NCBI RefSeq assembly: GCF_014295415.1
Contig: NZ_CP052909.1
Location: 62,001-126,000 of the forward strand
Reading direction: 5' to 3'
DNA: 64,000 nt
From: Constantimarinum furrinae
GTDB lineage: Bacteria > Bacteroidota > Bacteroidia > Flavobacteriales > Flavobacteriaceae
Part shown: one piece after another, positions 8,503 to 18,060 of the stretch
How positions within the stretch are numbered: the first letter of the stretch is position 1
Layout of the letters: every line of letters begins with the position of its first letter
Translations under genes and position numbers: made by a program
Notes under the pieces: generated by a model
Told to the model about the DNA's origin: nothing
Database searches by the model: none
Seen by the model: only the letters and a program-made list of their open reading frames with translations

Positions 8503-9426
8503 TTATTTCTTAAGAGGTAGGCTGATCTTATAAATACGACTCTGACCGTTCTCATATTTATTCAGCTCGTTTATTAGCTCTGTAAGTGTAGGTTTTATTT
8601 CGACAGCACTTCGGTTACTTGTGAAGTACAAGATGTTATTCTTTTCATCATAATATGGGCAATAATCCAAAAAGCGGCTATTGACCAAGGGTCCTAAATT
8701 AACCGCCGGCGTCCACTCGGCGCCTTCCTTAAAACTTATATAGAGATCGCCTCCACCCTCTCCATCCTCTCGGTTATACCCGCTAAAAAGCAAAAAAGAT
8801 TCGTTGGATGAAATAAAAGAATTAAATTCATATCCTTCTGTATTAATGGCATCTGTCATTCGTGTTGGTTTGGCGTATTTATCCCCAAGCCACTTGGAGA
8901 AAAAAATATCATCCTTGGATGATTCAGCTAAAACATCACCGGTAAAATATAGATTTCCATTGGCCGATACCGCCGGATAAAATTCATTTTTAGACGTGTT
9001 CACAGGCGCTCCCGGATTGATTGGTACACTCCACTCACTTTTTAAGTCTTTCCTATTCACATACCAGATATCGAAATCTGCCTTGGGCTCGGTTCCCTCT
9101 AAGGGTCGATTTGAAGCAAAGTATAAACGCAATCCGTCCGGTGACAAATAGGGCTCAAGATCCTTAAAAGCACCTGAAAAGGGTAATATGCCAACGGCTT
9201 TCCAGGTATCGGATTCCTTTTTTAACTCAATTAACACAGACAGTGAACCTGAAAAATCCAATGCAGTAATATACGCTTCATCTCCGGTTTCCGACATGGT
9301 AAAATCGCGAACATTCGGAAACTGAGAAATTAGTTGCGGTGCAAAAGCCGTGGCACTTTCTTCTATATTCTGTGCGAATACCGATAGCGACATAACACAA
9401 AAAAGTAAAAGGAATCTAAACGTCAT
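8503..9426 (-). CDS. Exported PD40 (TolB-like) beta-propeller protein
   Basis: A 307-residue exported protein (signal peptide to FCVMSLSVFAQ). It consists of WD40-like PD40 blades, seen in YLSPDGLRLYFASNRP, FYPAVSANGNLYFTGD and CPYYDEKNNILYFTSNR. Such propellers act as periplasmic or outer-membrane interaction platforms, often fused to OmpA domains; no OmpA domain is present here. The ATG at 9426 was preferred because it starts directly at the signal peptide. The gene converges with the small His-rich gene with one base between stops. Confidence 0.78.
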   Translation of the reverse strand: MTFRFLLLFCVMSLSVFAQNIEESATAFAPQLISQFPNVRDFTMSETGDEAYITALDFSGSLSVLIELKKESDTWKAVGILPFSGAFKDLEPYLSPDGLRLYFASNRPLEGTEPKADFDIWYVNRKDLKSEWSVPINPGAPVNTSKNEFYPAVSANGNLYFTGDVLAESSKDDIFFSKWLGDKYAKPTRMTDAINTEGYEFNSFISSNESFLLFSGYNREDGEGGGDLYISFKEGAEWTPAVNLGPLVNSRFLDYCPYYDEKNNILYFTSNRSAVEIKPTLTELINELNKYENGQSRIYKISLPLKK

Positions 9427-9520
9427 GTTGAATTGTTTTAAACTTAAATTTAGCACAATGCTAAAAAAGTCACAACAGGAGTACGTCGGCTTTTATAAAT
9501 GAAGAGTATTTCAGCTATAG

Positions 9521-10993
9521 CTATCGTGAATAATTTGGAGCTTCTTTGGTTATCGTTACATCGTGAGGATGGCTTTCGTGAATTCCCGATGCGGTGATCT
9601 TAACAAATTTGCCCGTTTCTTTAAGGGTTTCAATATCCTTTGCCCCACAGTAACCCATTCCGGCACGAAGTCCGCCAATAAACTGAGTCATACTTTCTAC
9701 CAGGTCTCCTTTGTAAGGAACTCTTCCCACGATCCCTTCAGGAACCAGTTTTTTAATATCATCCTCCACATCCTGAAAGTAGCGATCCTTTGATCCCTGT
9801 TTCATTGCTTCCACAGAGCCCATGCCCCGATAGGATTTAAACTTTCTCCCTTCATAGATAATCGTTTCTCCGGGAGATTCTTTGGTTCCAGCTAACAATG
9901 AACCTAGCATTACACAGTCGGCTCCGGCGGCAATCGCTTTCGGAATATCGCCGGTATACCGTATTCCACCATCTGCAATCACAGGTACTCCTGTTCCTTT
10001 TATTGCAGCGGCCACTTCGAGTACTGCTGAAAACTGAGGAAAACCTACCCCAGCTACCACTCTGGTGGTGCAAATAGATCCGGGGCCAATTCCTACTTTA
10101 ACAGCATCTGCACCGGCATCGACCAAGTATTTGGCAGCATCGCCGGTTGCTATATTTCCGACAATAACTTCCAAATCCGGAAACTTCTTTTTCACTTCCT
10201 TTAATACCATGACCACGCCTTTGGTATGCCCATGTGCAGTATCAATGATCACAGCATCTACCTGAGCATTTACCAAAGCTTCGGCTCTGTCTACGGCATC
10301 TCCTGTTACCCCTAGGGCTGCGGCTACACGAAGTCGGCCATACTCATCTTTGTTGGCGATTGGTTTTTGAGTAAGTTTTGTAATATCTCGAAATGTGATA
10401 AGACCTAAGAGTTGGCCATTGTCATCGACCACAGGTAGTTTTTCAATTTTATTCTTCTGAAGAATGATCTCCGCATCTTTTAGGGAAGTACCTTTGCTCA
10501 CAGTTACCAGATTCTCTGAAGTCATCACTTCGCTCAGCTTACGCTCATAGTTTTTTTCAAAACGAAGATCTCTATTGGTCACGATCCCTATTAACTTGCC
10601 GGCATCATCGGTAATGGGAATTCCACCAATACTGTATTCACGCATAGTGTTTTGGGCATCACCCACCGTGGCATCCTGCTTTAAGGTCACAGGATCCTGT
10701 ATCATTCCACTCTCTGCTCTTTTTACTTTTCTCACCTCAGCAGCCTGCTGTTCTATTGTCATGTTCTTATGCAAAACGCCTATTCCGCCTTCTCGGGCAA
10801 TTGCAATAGCCATAGCGCTTTCTGTAACCGTATCCATGGCTGCTGAAACTATGGGCACATTAAGTGTAATGTTGCGGGAAAATTGAGTTTTAATAGAAAC
10901 TTCTCTTGGTAATACTTCTGAATAAGCAGGCACTAATAGTACATCGTCGTAAGTAAGGCCTTCTCCAAGAATTTTATCATTATGTGCAGTCAT
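9521..10993 (-). CDS. guaB: IMP dehydrogenase
   Basis: A 490-residue enzyme converting IMP to XMP with NAD+, the committed step of guanine nucleotide synthesis. The barrel begins with [20 protein letters not shown]; two CBS domains (about 95-210) are inserted; the catalytic loop is [15 protein letters not shown] with Cys308; the substrate loop reads [15 protein letters not shown] and the flap carries [10 protein letters not shown]. Length and motif order are standard, and the gene looks intact. It is monocistronic: it has its own candidate -7 box and is followed by an unrelated gene on the same strand. Confidence 0.98.
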   Translation of the reverse strand: MTAHNDKILGEGLTYDDVLLVPAYSEVLPREVSIKTQFSRNITLNVPIVSAAMDTVTESAMAIAIAREGGIGVLHKNMTIEQQAAEVRKVKRAESGMIQDPVTLKQDATVGDAQNTMREYSIGGIPITDDAGKLIGIVTNRDLRFEKNYERKLSEVMTSENLVTVSKGTSLKDAEIILQKNKIEKLPVVDDNGQLLGLITFRDITKLTQKPIANKDEYGRLRVAAALGVTGDAVDRAEALVNAQVDAVIIDTAHGHTKGVVMVLKEVKKKFPDLEVIVGNIATGDAAKYLVDAGADAVKVGIGPGSICTTRVVAGVGFPQFSAVLEVAAAIKGTGVPVIADGGIRYTGDIPKAIAAGADCVMLGSLLAGTKESPGETIIYEGRKFKSYRGMGSVEAMKQGSKDRYFQDVEDDIKKLVPEGIVGRVPYKGDLVESMTQFIGGLRAGMGYCGAKDIETLKETGKFVKITASGIHESHPHDVTITKEAPNYSR

Positions 10994-11050
10994 GGCAATT
11001 AAATTTTAAAGCCGGAAGAACCGGAAAGCTGGTTAGCATTTAATTGCGTG

Positions 11051-11058
11051 CAAATGTA
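11051..11058 (-). promoter_or_regulatory. Candidate -7 box for guaB
   Basis: The reverse strand reads TACATTTG, an exact TAnnTTTG match, about 58 bases upstream of the guaB ATG. No TTG box is found 19-20 bases further upstream, so support is partial. Confidence 0.4.
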
Positions 11059-11075
11059 CTACAATTAGTTGGGTT

Positions 11076-11564
11076 TTATTGCTTTTTTGTCAACTGAAAT
11101 AAAACTGCGCCTGCACCCAACACATATACCGCAGTCATAAGGCTACCCGAGATCACCACCACATATTTCATCCAGGATATCCCTTTCCACATCAAATAAA
11201 TACCTCCAAATGTGAGTATGATCGAGAAAAACGGTTCGATCATCAAAAATGATTTAAGCTTTACCGGAAGAGACGTAATCGCTACCAAGCCCCCTAGCAA
11301 GAAAAAAATAAAGGAAATCGATAATATATGCGTGTGAAGTATAGTGAGCATTTCACGCTCTCCTTTTTCAAACTTCATCACCGCTACATTTTCGATTTCC
11401 TCATTTCCCAAATAATTCTGTTCAATACCATCCGGTCTTACGGAATCGGTCTGTCTAACAAATAACAAGCCAGTAAAATACCCGACACTTAATACGATCA
11501 CAAAAGCAGCAATAAAAGCTTTTATATAACCGGGAAAGGTATGTATCAGACCATGGATTTGCAT
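11076..11564 (-). CDS. Four-helix membrane protein with paired histidines, partner of the FMN-binding protein
   Basis: A 162-residue integral membrane protein that I do not recognise. Predicted helices are at about 14-36, 72-96, 105-126 and 133-157. A loop of about 35 residues separates helices 1 and 2, and His4 and His8 precede helix 1. Helix 2 begins with LTILHTHILS, an HxH pair (His77, His79) at the membrane face that could bind haem or metal (inference). Its ATG overlaps the stop of the upstream FMN-binding gene by one base (TAATG), arguing for a joint function in electron transfer across or along the membrane. Confidence 0.75.
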   Translation of the reverse strand: MQIHGLIHTFPGYIKAFIAAFVIVLSVGYFTGLLFVRQTDSVRPDGIEQNYLGNEEIENVAVMKFEKGEREMLTILHTHILSISFIFFLLGGLVAITSLPVKLKSFLMIEPFFSIILTFGGIYLMWKGISWMKYVVVISGSLMTAVYVLGAGAVLFQLTKKQ

Positions 11565-12094
11565 TATAACTGGTTTAAGGATTGCAGTACGCCAATACTT
11601 TTTAAAAGATCATTCACAGCTTTCGTCATAGAACGTACCGAAATAGTTGCTCCGCTTATAGGAATGATATCTTTATTGTAAACCAGTTCACCTGATGAAT
11701 CAGATTTTCCATTAAATTGTTGCAACCAGCGTTTGCTGCCAATTTCACCCCCGTATTCTTCCCTGTAAATAAGTACCTTGCTTTTGGTAATTATAAATTG
11801 AGTATCGAACAACACCAAATAATCAAACGTAGCTGTCTTACTTGGGGCATTTCCAATATACCCATAGCCAAGATGCATTCCGTTTGAAGAGATCTTAAAC
11901 AAATTACCGTTTCCAAATTCTGAGGGTGTCAAAGCATTTGCTTCAGCGGAGATCGTTATAGCCTCCTTTGTAAAATCTGAGATATCGTAGAATTTTTCAA
12001 TCTCTTTATCTGCTTTTTTTACAAGCTTTTCGGGCACAATATACCCTGTGCATAGAAACAGGATCGCGGTAACAGATAAAAGAAATTTAGTCAT
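11564..12094 (-). CDS. Exported FMN-binding-domain protein (RnfG/NqrC-like domain)
   Basis: A 176-residue protein with an N-terminal signal or anchor helix (4-20) and a single FMN-binding domain. Diagnostic features are YREEYGGEIGSKRWLQQFNGK (about 111-130) and the SGATIS motif (147-152), followed by the helix RSMTKAVNDLLK. In RnfG and NqrC the threonine of a D-x-x-S-G-A-T motif carries covalent FMN added by ApbE. Here the aspartate is at -5 rather than -3 (DIIPISGAT), so covalent flavinylation is uncertain. It is translationally coupled to the four-helix membrane protein gene. Confidence 0.8.
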   Translation of the reverse strand: MTKFLLSVTAILFLCTGYIVPEKLVKKADKEIEKFYDISDFTKEAITISAEANALTPSEFGNGNLFKISSNGMHLGYGYIGNAPSKTATFDYLVLFDTQFIITKSKVLIYREEYGGEIGSKRWLQQFNGKSDSSGELVYNKDIIPISGATISVRSMTKAVNDLLKSIGVLQSLNQL

Positions 12095-12098
12095 GGTG

Positions 12099-12106
12099 CA
12101 AAGGTA
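12099..12106 (-). promoter_or_regulatory. Candidate -7 box very close to the FMN-binding gene
   Basis: The reverse strand reads TACCTTTG, an exact TAnnTTTG match ending 4 bases before the ATG at 12094. If used, the transcript would start at or within a few bases of the start codon, i.e. be nearly leaderless. No clear upstream TTG box is present. Confidence 0.35.
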
Positions 12107-12135
12107 TTTAAATTAAGCATAATGTATTTGGGTTT

Positions 12136-13311
12136 TTAGAACCAAACTCCTATTCCAAAGTTTAAACGATCATCTACATCACCTCCCTCTACATTGTTAT
12201 CTCTAAACTGATAATCACCTTTTATCACTACTCCGGGAGCAATATGATAAGACAATCCGGTGGTTATATCGTTTCGATCGTAAGCATTGTTCTGTGCCAG
12301 TCCGCCCGCAGTATCGGCATGGGTGTTGTAATTTTCATATCGGGCAAATACGAATAATCTTTGTTTTGCCGACAACGGAAGAAGATTATAGGCCGCTTCG
12401 GCATAGTATCCCATTAAGGCACTTCCAAGATCCTGACCCGTTAGAGCATTATAGTCTTCAGTATCTGTAAGGGATGCATAGATAAATTGTCCTCTAGCGG
12501 TAAATCTTTGAAAGGCGTATCGCACATCGAATCCAACCATGCTTATTCCTACATTAGCGCCTTCAAGCTCCTCAACTTCATCTTCGGCTTGGGTCTTTCC
12601 GAAGTAACCTGCCAACCCTAAACGCAAACCGGGGATTCCGTAGTAATCGAGCTTTGTAGAAAACGTAGGACTGTCTACCGTAGATTTGATCCCTTTTTGA
12701 CGTCCGCCTCTTAGTCCGCTGCTTCCTCCAATGAATCCGCTTGCTCCGCCTTCACCGTCACTAACGGTCGACTTAAAGCCATTAAAAATATATGCCTGAT
12801 AGCTTAAAGAAGCATCGGCAAACCTTCCGTTTACACCAACCCCAATTTCACGCCAGGTGGTTGGGACAATGGCACTGTCTACTCCCGGACGTTCTACACC
12901 GTTAAATGTAGTGGGTTCGTGATATTCGTTTACAATTCCCATGGGAACAAGCATAAGACCTCCTCTAAGGTTCACATTATCGGTCAATGCATAATTTACA
13001 AATGCCTGTTCTACAAAAACTTCTTCTACATGTTCAATTTCTATTTCGGTAACAAATTGGGTCTTATCATTAAATTTATATCCCAACAGAAGAACCAGAC
13101 GCTGAACATCCAGCTCGCCGTTATCTCCTTCAGGTTGGTTATAGGTGACCTCACCATACGCTCCAATTGTCACTGCATTTCCATTGCTGGAAGCAAGAAT
13201 TCTCTGAGCTGCATTTTGTTGTAATTGAGGATTTGTCGTTATAGAATCGTTTGCAGTTTGAGCGTAGGCCAGTGACGCAAATAACACAAATAAGATGGGT
13301 AGTTTTTTCAT
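12136..13311 (-). CDS. Outer-membrane porin, phosphate-selective porin O/P-like
   Basis: A 391-residue exported beta-barrel (signal peptide ending at LAYAQ). The chain is rich in alternating strands and ends in aromatic FGIGVWF, the usual C-terminal signal for outer-membrane insertion. Recognisable stretches are GAYGEVTYNQPEGDNGELDV, VTEIEIEHVEEVFVEQAFVN and VPMGIVNEYHEPTTFNGVER, typical of the Bacteroidota OprO/OprP-like porin group. Whether it is anion- or phosphate-selective cannot be judged. It has its own strong promoter match at 13357-13387 and lies between FMN-binding and haem-binding genes, which suggests a link to respiration or ion uptake. Confidence 0.85.
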   Translation of the reverse strand: MKKLPILFVLFASLAYAQTANDSITTNPQLQQNAAQRILASSNGNAVTIGAYGEVTYNQPEGDNGELDVQRLVLLLGYKFNDKTQFVTEIEIEHVEEVFVEQAFVNYALTDNVNLRGGLMLVPMGIVNEYHEPTTFNGVERPGVDSAIVPTTWREIGVGVNGRFADASLSYQAYIFNGFKSTVSDGEGGASGFIGGSSGLRGGRQKGIKSTVDSPTFSTKLDYYGIPGLRLGLAGYFGKTQAEDEVEELEGANVGISMVGFDVRYAFQRFTARGQFIYASLTDTEDYNALTGQDLGSALMGYYAEAAYNLLPLSAKQRLFVFARYENYNTHADTAGGLAQNNAYDRNDITTGLSYHIAPGVVIKGDYQFRDNNVEGGDVDDRLNFGIGVWF

Positions 13312-13356
13312 TTAACTTTATTTAGACTGAATATAAATAGATTTATTTTTCAGCCG

Positions 13357-13387
13357 CAAAAGTAAAATTGAAAATACATTCTCACAA
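13357..13387 (-). promoter_or_regulatory. Promoter of the porin gene
   Basis: On the reverse strand TTG (13387-13385) is followed after 20 bases by TACTTTTG (13364-13357), an almost ideal Bacteroidota sigma-A promoter. The leader to the ATG would be about 40 bases. Confidence 0.62.
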
Positions 13388-13447
13388 GTTTATTTAGAAT
13401 AAATTTAAATAAAATCGGAAGGATTTTTCTATCGTTTTGATTCTGTA

Positions 13448-13924
13448 TTAATTAGACGAAATAATCAGTTCTTTTTTGTATTGAAGTCGGGCCACAGTCG
13501 CCCATTGTAGTAACAACTTCTTTTCATCTTCAGAGAGATTTCCGTGAAGCCAAGTATAGGAATCAAGTGGCATTTCGCCCTTCTCTACCATTTCAATCAC
13601 TTCCTCCAGCTTATGATCTTTCTTCTTAGCAGAATATGTCCCCCATTCTGAAACATTAAAATCACCCTTTCCATGCTTTATATGATCCTCTAACCAGAAA
13701 GAGATGGGTGCGATCTCGGCATACCAGGGATACTGCGTCTGGTTACTGTGACAGTCATAGCAGTTTTCTTTGAGCACCGATGCCAGATGTGCGGAAGGTT
13801 TGGTTTCCTTTTCAAAAGCCATTACACTTTCATAGCCTCCGTTGTTCTTTTCCGGACGAAAGAACTGAATTACGATCAAAGCTGCCAAAGCCAGAATAAA
13901 GAACCATTTTAAAACCTTCTTCAT
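13448..13924 (-). CDS. Haem-binding domain protein (single CxxCH)
   Basis: A 158-residue protein with an N-terminal membrane anchor (about 5-22) and the Haem_bd domain. The c-type haem site is CYDCHSN (Cys55, Cys58, His59), followed by the family's conserved TQYPWYAEIAPISFWLEDHI, which may supply the distal ligand region. A W-T/G-Y pattern and LLLQWA close the domain. It probably carries electrons in the periplasm. Its start is 3 bases after the stop of the 5'-nucleotidase gene, so the two are cotranscribed. Confidence 0.88.
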   Translation of the reverse strand: MKKVLKWFFILALAALIVIQFFRPEKNNGGYESVMAFEKETKPSAHLASVLKENCYDCHSNQTQYPWYAEIAPISFWLEDHIKHGKGDFNVSEWGTYSAKKKDHKLEEVIEMVEKGEMPLDSYTWLHGNLSEDEKKLLLQWATVARLQYKKELIISSN

Positions 13925-13927
13925 AAT

Positions 13928-15466
13928 TTATTTCTTTAGGGATTTTAAATATAAAATTACAGCTTTTCTAATATCATACGCCGTTTCATTTTCTTTTGGA
14001 TGATACACTTCAATCACACCGGGATGCGATTCGGTTAAAAAGGGAATATCGTAACCCAACATTAAAAAATCACTGGTGGCTATAGTGTACGTCTTCTCGT
14101 CATCAATTTGTTCATCTTTGATCATCCATTTTCCATTTGCGCTGTTCACGTTGATCAAATAGCGCTGTAAATATGCACCATTCCCTCTTTTTTCCTTCCC
14201 GTAATCCAGAACTTCGTTTAATAAAGACCCTTTCATTTTAACTCTTACAATACTTCCTCCAAACGGCAGCACCCTGAAAATATCCATAGTACTTATATCT
14301 CCTTCCAGCATATCGTCTACTCTGAAGGACCCTGAATTCACTATAACCGCGTCCATGTCATTATTATAAGCATAGGACATTCCTCTGGTTATGATCCCTC
14401 CTAAGTTGGTTTGTGTTGAACGATTTGCGCTATCGGTTCCATCTAGCGGGGGAACGGCGCGGTATATAATCTCATTGGGATTATCAATTACCTGCTTGAT
14501 CTGGGCATCAAGGACCGAATTCCATTTGTCCACGATAGCTTTAACCGACGGTTTAGATGGTGTTGTATCATCAATAGGCATCAAGTGGGAGTCTATATTT
14601 AATTGCTTCGTATGCACATTATAGGTTAGGGTATGAATATATACGGTCTTAGCGTTGGCATCTGCCTTAGCAATTACGCCGCCGTTGTTAGTAACCAGCA
14701 TATTGTTATGCTCATGTCCTCCCATTATCAAAGGCAAATTTGGAAGATATTTCAGAAGTTCTTTATCCTGATCTATGGTTAAATGTGTAAATCCAATAGT
14801 AATATCAGATTGATCCTTCAGTATTTCATTGGCTTCGACGGCTGTAGTATAAATATCACCGTACAACACATAATCCCTGGGGTTTGAAGGTACCGTGACA
14901 CTAATAAAACCTACCGTAACCTCAGTCCCATCTTTATCACGAATCACTCTTTTATAAGTACGAGGAATAGGAATATTTCCAACGTCCCGTTGAATGGAGA
15001 ATGGCTTGTTGCCGTCCTCCTGTACCTGTAAGACATTTGCAGAAACCCAGGTAAAATTCGATTCATTAAGACGTTCTTGTAACGCTTCTTCCGATATATC
15101 GAACTCGTGGTTTCCAAAAGTAACCAGATCGAAGTTCATCGCATTCATGACTTCTATCATTTGTCTTCCCGCGATCCGCTCACCTTGGAGTTTAATGGTT
15201 CCCAATAACGACGGGTTTAAAAAATCTCCCGCCATAAATAAGAAGGTGTTTGGGTTTACTTTTGCCACCGAATCCCTTACGTGGGCAACACGTGCCATAC
15301 CTCCATATTGACCCCCGCTTAATGGGGCGATTTCATAAACATCATTGAGTTGTATGAATTTAAAGGTAATGAGACCGTCATCCCCGGTTTCAGTTACAGG
15401 CGTTCGAGTCGATGAACATCCAAAAAGGAAAACTGATATCAAAAAACTTAGGATAAACTGCTTCAT
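13928..15466 (-). CDS. UshA-like metallophosphatase / 5'-nucleotidase lipoprotein
   Basis: A 512-residue lipoprotein (lipobox FLFGC, Cys17) with an N-terminal calcineurin-like phosphatase domain and a C-terminal 5'-nucleotidase substrate domain. Metal-site motifs are MAGDFLNPS, FGNHEFD and MGGHEHNN. The first motif reads LNDVYE instead of the usual NDxHG, so the first histidine ligand is replaced by Tyr, as in a known side branch of the family. The C-terminal domain shows IVNSGSFRVDD and LPFGGSIVRVKM. It would release phosphate and nucleosides outside the inner membrane. The ATG at 15466 lies one base after the HMG-CoA lyase stop codon. Confidence 0.9.
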   Translation of the reverse strand: MKQFILSFLISVFLFGCSSTRTPVTETGDDGLITFKFIQLNDVYEIAPLSGGQYGGMARVAHVRDSVAKVNPNTFLFMAGDFLNPSLLGTIKLQGERIAGRQMIEVMNAMNFDLVTFGNHEFDISEEALQERLNESNFTWVSANVLQVQEDGNKPFSIQRDVGNIPIPRTYKRVIRDKDGTEVTVGFISVTVPSNPRDYVLYGDIYTTAVEANEILKDQSDITIGFTHLTIDQDKELLKYLPNLPLIMGGHEHNNMLVTNNGGVIAKADANAKTVYIHTLTYNVHTKQLNIDSHLMPIDDTTPSKPSVKAIVDKWNSVLDAQIKQVIDNPNEIIYRAVPPLDGTDSANRSTQTNLGGIITRGMSYAYNNDMDAVIVNSGSFRVDDMLEGDISTMDIFRVLPFGGSIVRVKMKGSLLNEVLDYGKEKRGNGAYLQRYLINVNSANGKWMIKDEQIDDEKTYTIATSDFLMLGYDIPFLTESHPGVIEVYHPKENETAYDIRKAVILYLKSLKK

Positions 15467-15467
15467 A

Positions 15468-16331
15468 TTAATGATATTTCGTAAATATTTTAGTGGCTTC
15501 GTTATGGGCGCTTTCAAAAGGCATGGGACTTATATTACAGTCAACTTTCGCAGCAGTAAAATAACTGAGCATTTTTTCGGTAGGCATATTTCCGGTTAAT
15601 TCGTCTTTTGCCATGGGACAGCCGCCAAACCCCTGTATGGCTCCGTCAAATCTTCGGCAACCGGAAGTAAATGCTGCATCTATCTTTTCATGCCAGCTGG
15701 TTGGTGTAGTATGTAAATGAGCCCCGAATTCGATGTTTGGATACTTCGGAATTAAATTAGAATACAAATACGTTATGATCTCGGGCGTTGAAGTGCCGAC
15801 CGTATCGCTAAGCGAGAGTATCTTAACTCCCATACCTGAAAGTTTTTCGGTCCAATCTGCCACTATATCCACATTCCATGGATCACCGTATGGATTACCA
15901 AAGCCCATGGATAAGTAAGCGACTACTTCTTTTCCATTTTTTGTGGAAAGGGAAAGGATCTCTTTGAGTATCTCAATGGATTGTGCAATAGTTTTGTGTG
16001 TATTGCGCATCTGAAAATTCTCGGAAATTGAAAATGGATAGCCCAGATATTGTATCTCAGGATGCGTAACTGCTGCCTCTGCACCGCGAACATTCGCTAC
16101 GATCGCCAATAATTTGCTTTCGGTTGCGGAAAGATCCAGTTTTGAGAGCACCTCTGCCGTATCCTGCATTTGAGGAATTGCCTTGGGTGAAACAAAGCTT
16201 CCAAAATCGATGGTATCGAAACCACAGCGCAATAGCGATTGAATATATTGCACTTTGCTTTCGGTTGGAATCCAATCCTTTATGCCTTGCATGGCGTCGC
16301 GCGGACACTCTATGATCTTCACTTTTTGCAT
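15468..16331 (-). CDS. mvaB: Hydroxymethylglutaryl-CoA lyase
   Basis: A 287-residue TIM-barrel lyase that splits HMG-CoA into acetoacetate and acetyl-CoA at the end of leucine breakdown. It opens with VKIIECPRDAMQGI, the place of the catalytic Arg-Asp pair (family usually ECxRDG), has FGSFVSPKAIPQMQD, the metal-binding HLHTTP and the family signature GGCPMAKDELTGNMPTE with the active cysteine. Length matches bacterial HMG-CoA lyases (about 285-300). The ECPRDAMQG variant of the first motif (Ala-Met for Gly) is a small departure. It heads the short run that continues into the 5'-nucleotidase and haem-binding genes. Confidence 0.9.
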   Translation of the reverse strand: MQKVKIIECPRDAMQGIKDWIPTESKVQYIQSLLRCGFDTIDFGSFVSPKAIPQMQDTAEVLSKLDLSATESKLLAIVANVRGAEAAVTHPEIQYLGYPFSISENFQMRNTHKTIAQSIEILKEILSLSTKNGKEVVAYLSMGFGNPYGDPWNVDIVADWTEKLSGMGVKILSLSDTVGTSTPEIITYLYSNLIPKYPNIEFGAHLHTTPTSWHEKIDAAFTSGCRRFDGAIQGFGGCPMAKDELTGNMPTEKMLSYFTAAKVDCNISPMPFESAHNEATKIFTKYH

Positions 16332-16379
16332 TCCTGTAAATATACTACTATTAGCAAGAAATTCAGAAGAGAAAAGAAT

Positions 16380-17027
16380 TCAGGAAAACCAGTTTTCGGG
16401 AATTAGAATATAAACTGCTATTCCTAAGAATACTACGATCTGGAGCCATTTTAAGAAAGCCCCTATTCTCTTATACTTCAGAATAAATTTAGAAATACTT
16501 CCGGCTAATAGTGCGATACTGCTAAAAGTTAGGAATGAAACGATCATAAAGGTAATTCCCAGTATATAAAACTGTATCACGGTATTGTTTGTGGTGCTTT
16601 CCGGATCTTCCCATAAAAAAGCGGGAAAAAATGCCAAAAAAAAGATCATCACTTTCGGATTAACCAAGTTCATGATCACCCCTTGTTTAAACAGTGCCAG
16701 ATTTGATTTTTTGGGTGCGTTATCTAACAGAGAAACTGAAGCATCGCTCTTGTATACACTATAAGCGAGGTACATTAAATACAAGGCACCCAGTATTTTT
16801 ATTCCCAGATAGAGGGCTTCGGAAGTGGTAATGATCAATGAGAGTCCGAAGGCAAGAAAGGTGGTATGAACAATACATCCACTAATTAATCCGGCCGTAG
16901 TCGCAATTCCACTTTTGGTTCCGTTTACAAGAGACTGAGTAAGTACGTAAATATTATCGGGTCCGGGGGAAATAGCCAATGCCAGCGTGGCAATCGAGAA
17001 AGAAATTAAATTTTCGACCATGCCCAT
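16380..17027 (-). CDS. LysE/RhtB-family exporter
   Basis: A 215-residue inner-membrane protein with six predicted helices and the LysE/RhtB signature near the N-terminus, ALAISPGPDNIYVLTQSL, followed by GTKSGIATTAGLISG. The family exports amino acids or related small molecules; the substrate is not predictable. The ATG abuts the pyrD stop (TAAATG), so it is cotranscribed with pyrD, a pairing without an obvious functional link. Confidence 0.9.
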   Translation of the reverse strand: MGMVENLISFSIATLALAISPGPDNIYVLTQSLVNGTKSGIATTAGLISGCIVHTTFLAFGLSLIITTSEALYLGIKILGALYLMYLAYSVYKSDASVSLLDNAPKKSNLALFKQGVIMNLVNPKVMIFFLAFFPAFLWEDPESTTNNTVIQFYILGITFMIVSFLTFSSIALLAGSISKFILKYKRIGAFLKWLQIVVFLGIAVYILIPENWFS

Positions 17028-18041
17028 TTACCTTTCCAGTATTGCCTTATTAATTTTTTTGACAAGACCCGGGCCTTCATAAATAAATCCGGTATACAAC
17101 TGCACCAAACTCGCACCTGCATCAATTTTTTCAAGCGCATCTTCGGCAGTATGTATCCCGCCAACGCCGATAATGGGGAATGCCCTATTACTGTTTTCTG
17201 AAAGAAATCGGATCACTTCGGTAGAGCGTTCAGTTAATGGTTTTCCGCTTAATCCTCCCGTCTCTTCCTTATGTTCTGAAGAAATTCCTTCCCTCGAAAT
17301 AGTGGTATTTGTAGCGATCACTCCATCAATTTTCGTTTCTGAAACGATATCGATTATATCCAGCAACTGTTCATTTGTTAGATCTGGGGCTATTTTTAAG
17401 AGTATGGGTTTTGGTTTATCTTTCTTGGCGTTTTCAGATTTTAGGGTTTTTAATAACTGTGTTAATGGTGCTTTATCCTGAAGTGCTCTTAAATTGGGTG
17501 TGTTTGGAGAACTTACATTTACTACAAAATAATCTACATGATCGAACAAGCTGTTAAAACAGATCACATAATCTTTCACGGCATCTTCATTAGGAGTCAC
17601 CTTATTTTTTCCGATATTTCCTCCAACCAGTACTCCCTTATTCTTTTTTAGACGAGTCACAGCCGCATCCACTCCTCCATTGTTAAATCCCATCCTGTTG
17701 ATCAATGCCGAATCTTCCCGAAGTCGGAATAATCTTTTCTTCGGATTTCCGGATTGTGGTTTAGGTGTAAGAGTTCCAATTTCTATAAATCCGAATCCAA
17801 AATCGGAAAGTTCCCGGTACAATTTGGCATCTTTATCAAATCCAGCCGCCAGACCCACCGGATTCTTAAAAGTGAGTCCGAATAGTTGTCGCTCCAGTTT
17901 GGGATCTTCCTTCACATAAATACTTCTGAATATTCCACCAAAACCCAGACTGCTCAACATTTTTATCATTGAAAAAGTAAAGTGATGAATGCTTTCGGGG
18001 TCAAAAAGAAAAAACAAGGGTCGGATAATTGCTTTGTACAT
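17028..18041 (-). CDS. pyrD: Quinone-dependent dihydroorotate dehydrogenase
   Basis: A 337-residue class 2 enzyme that oxidises dihydroorotate to orotate in pyrimidine synthesis, passing electrons to membrane quinone. The N-terminal helical extension [15 protein letters not shown] is the quinone-tunnel membrane-association segment of class 2 enzymes. FMN and substrate motifs include [37 protein letters not shown] (catalytic serine), [18 protein letters not shown] and PIIGVGGI. Length is standard. It is divergent from pepT. Confidence 0.97.
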   Translation of the reverse strand: MYKAIIRPLFFLFDPESIHHFTFSMIKMLSSLGFGGIFRSIYVKEDPKLERQLFGLTFKNPVGLAAGFDKDAKLYRELSDFGFGFIEIGTLTPKPQSGNPKKRLFRLREDSALINRMGFNNGGVDAAVTRLKKNKGVLVGGNIGKNKVTPNEDAVKDYVICFNSLFDHVDYFVVNVSSPNTPNLRALQDKAPLTQLLKTLKSENAKKDKPKPILLKIAPDLTNEQLLDIIDIVSETKIDGVIATNTTISREGISSEHKEETGGLSGKPLTERSTEVIRFLSENSNRAFPIIGVGGIHTAEDALEKIDAGASLVQLYTGFIYEGPGLVKKINKAILER

Positions 18042-18060
18042 ACCAGATTACAATGAGATG

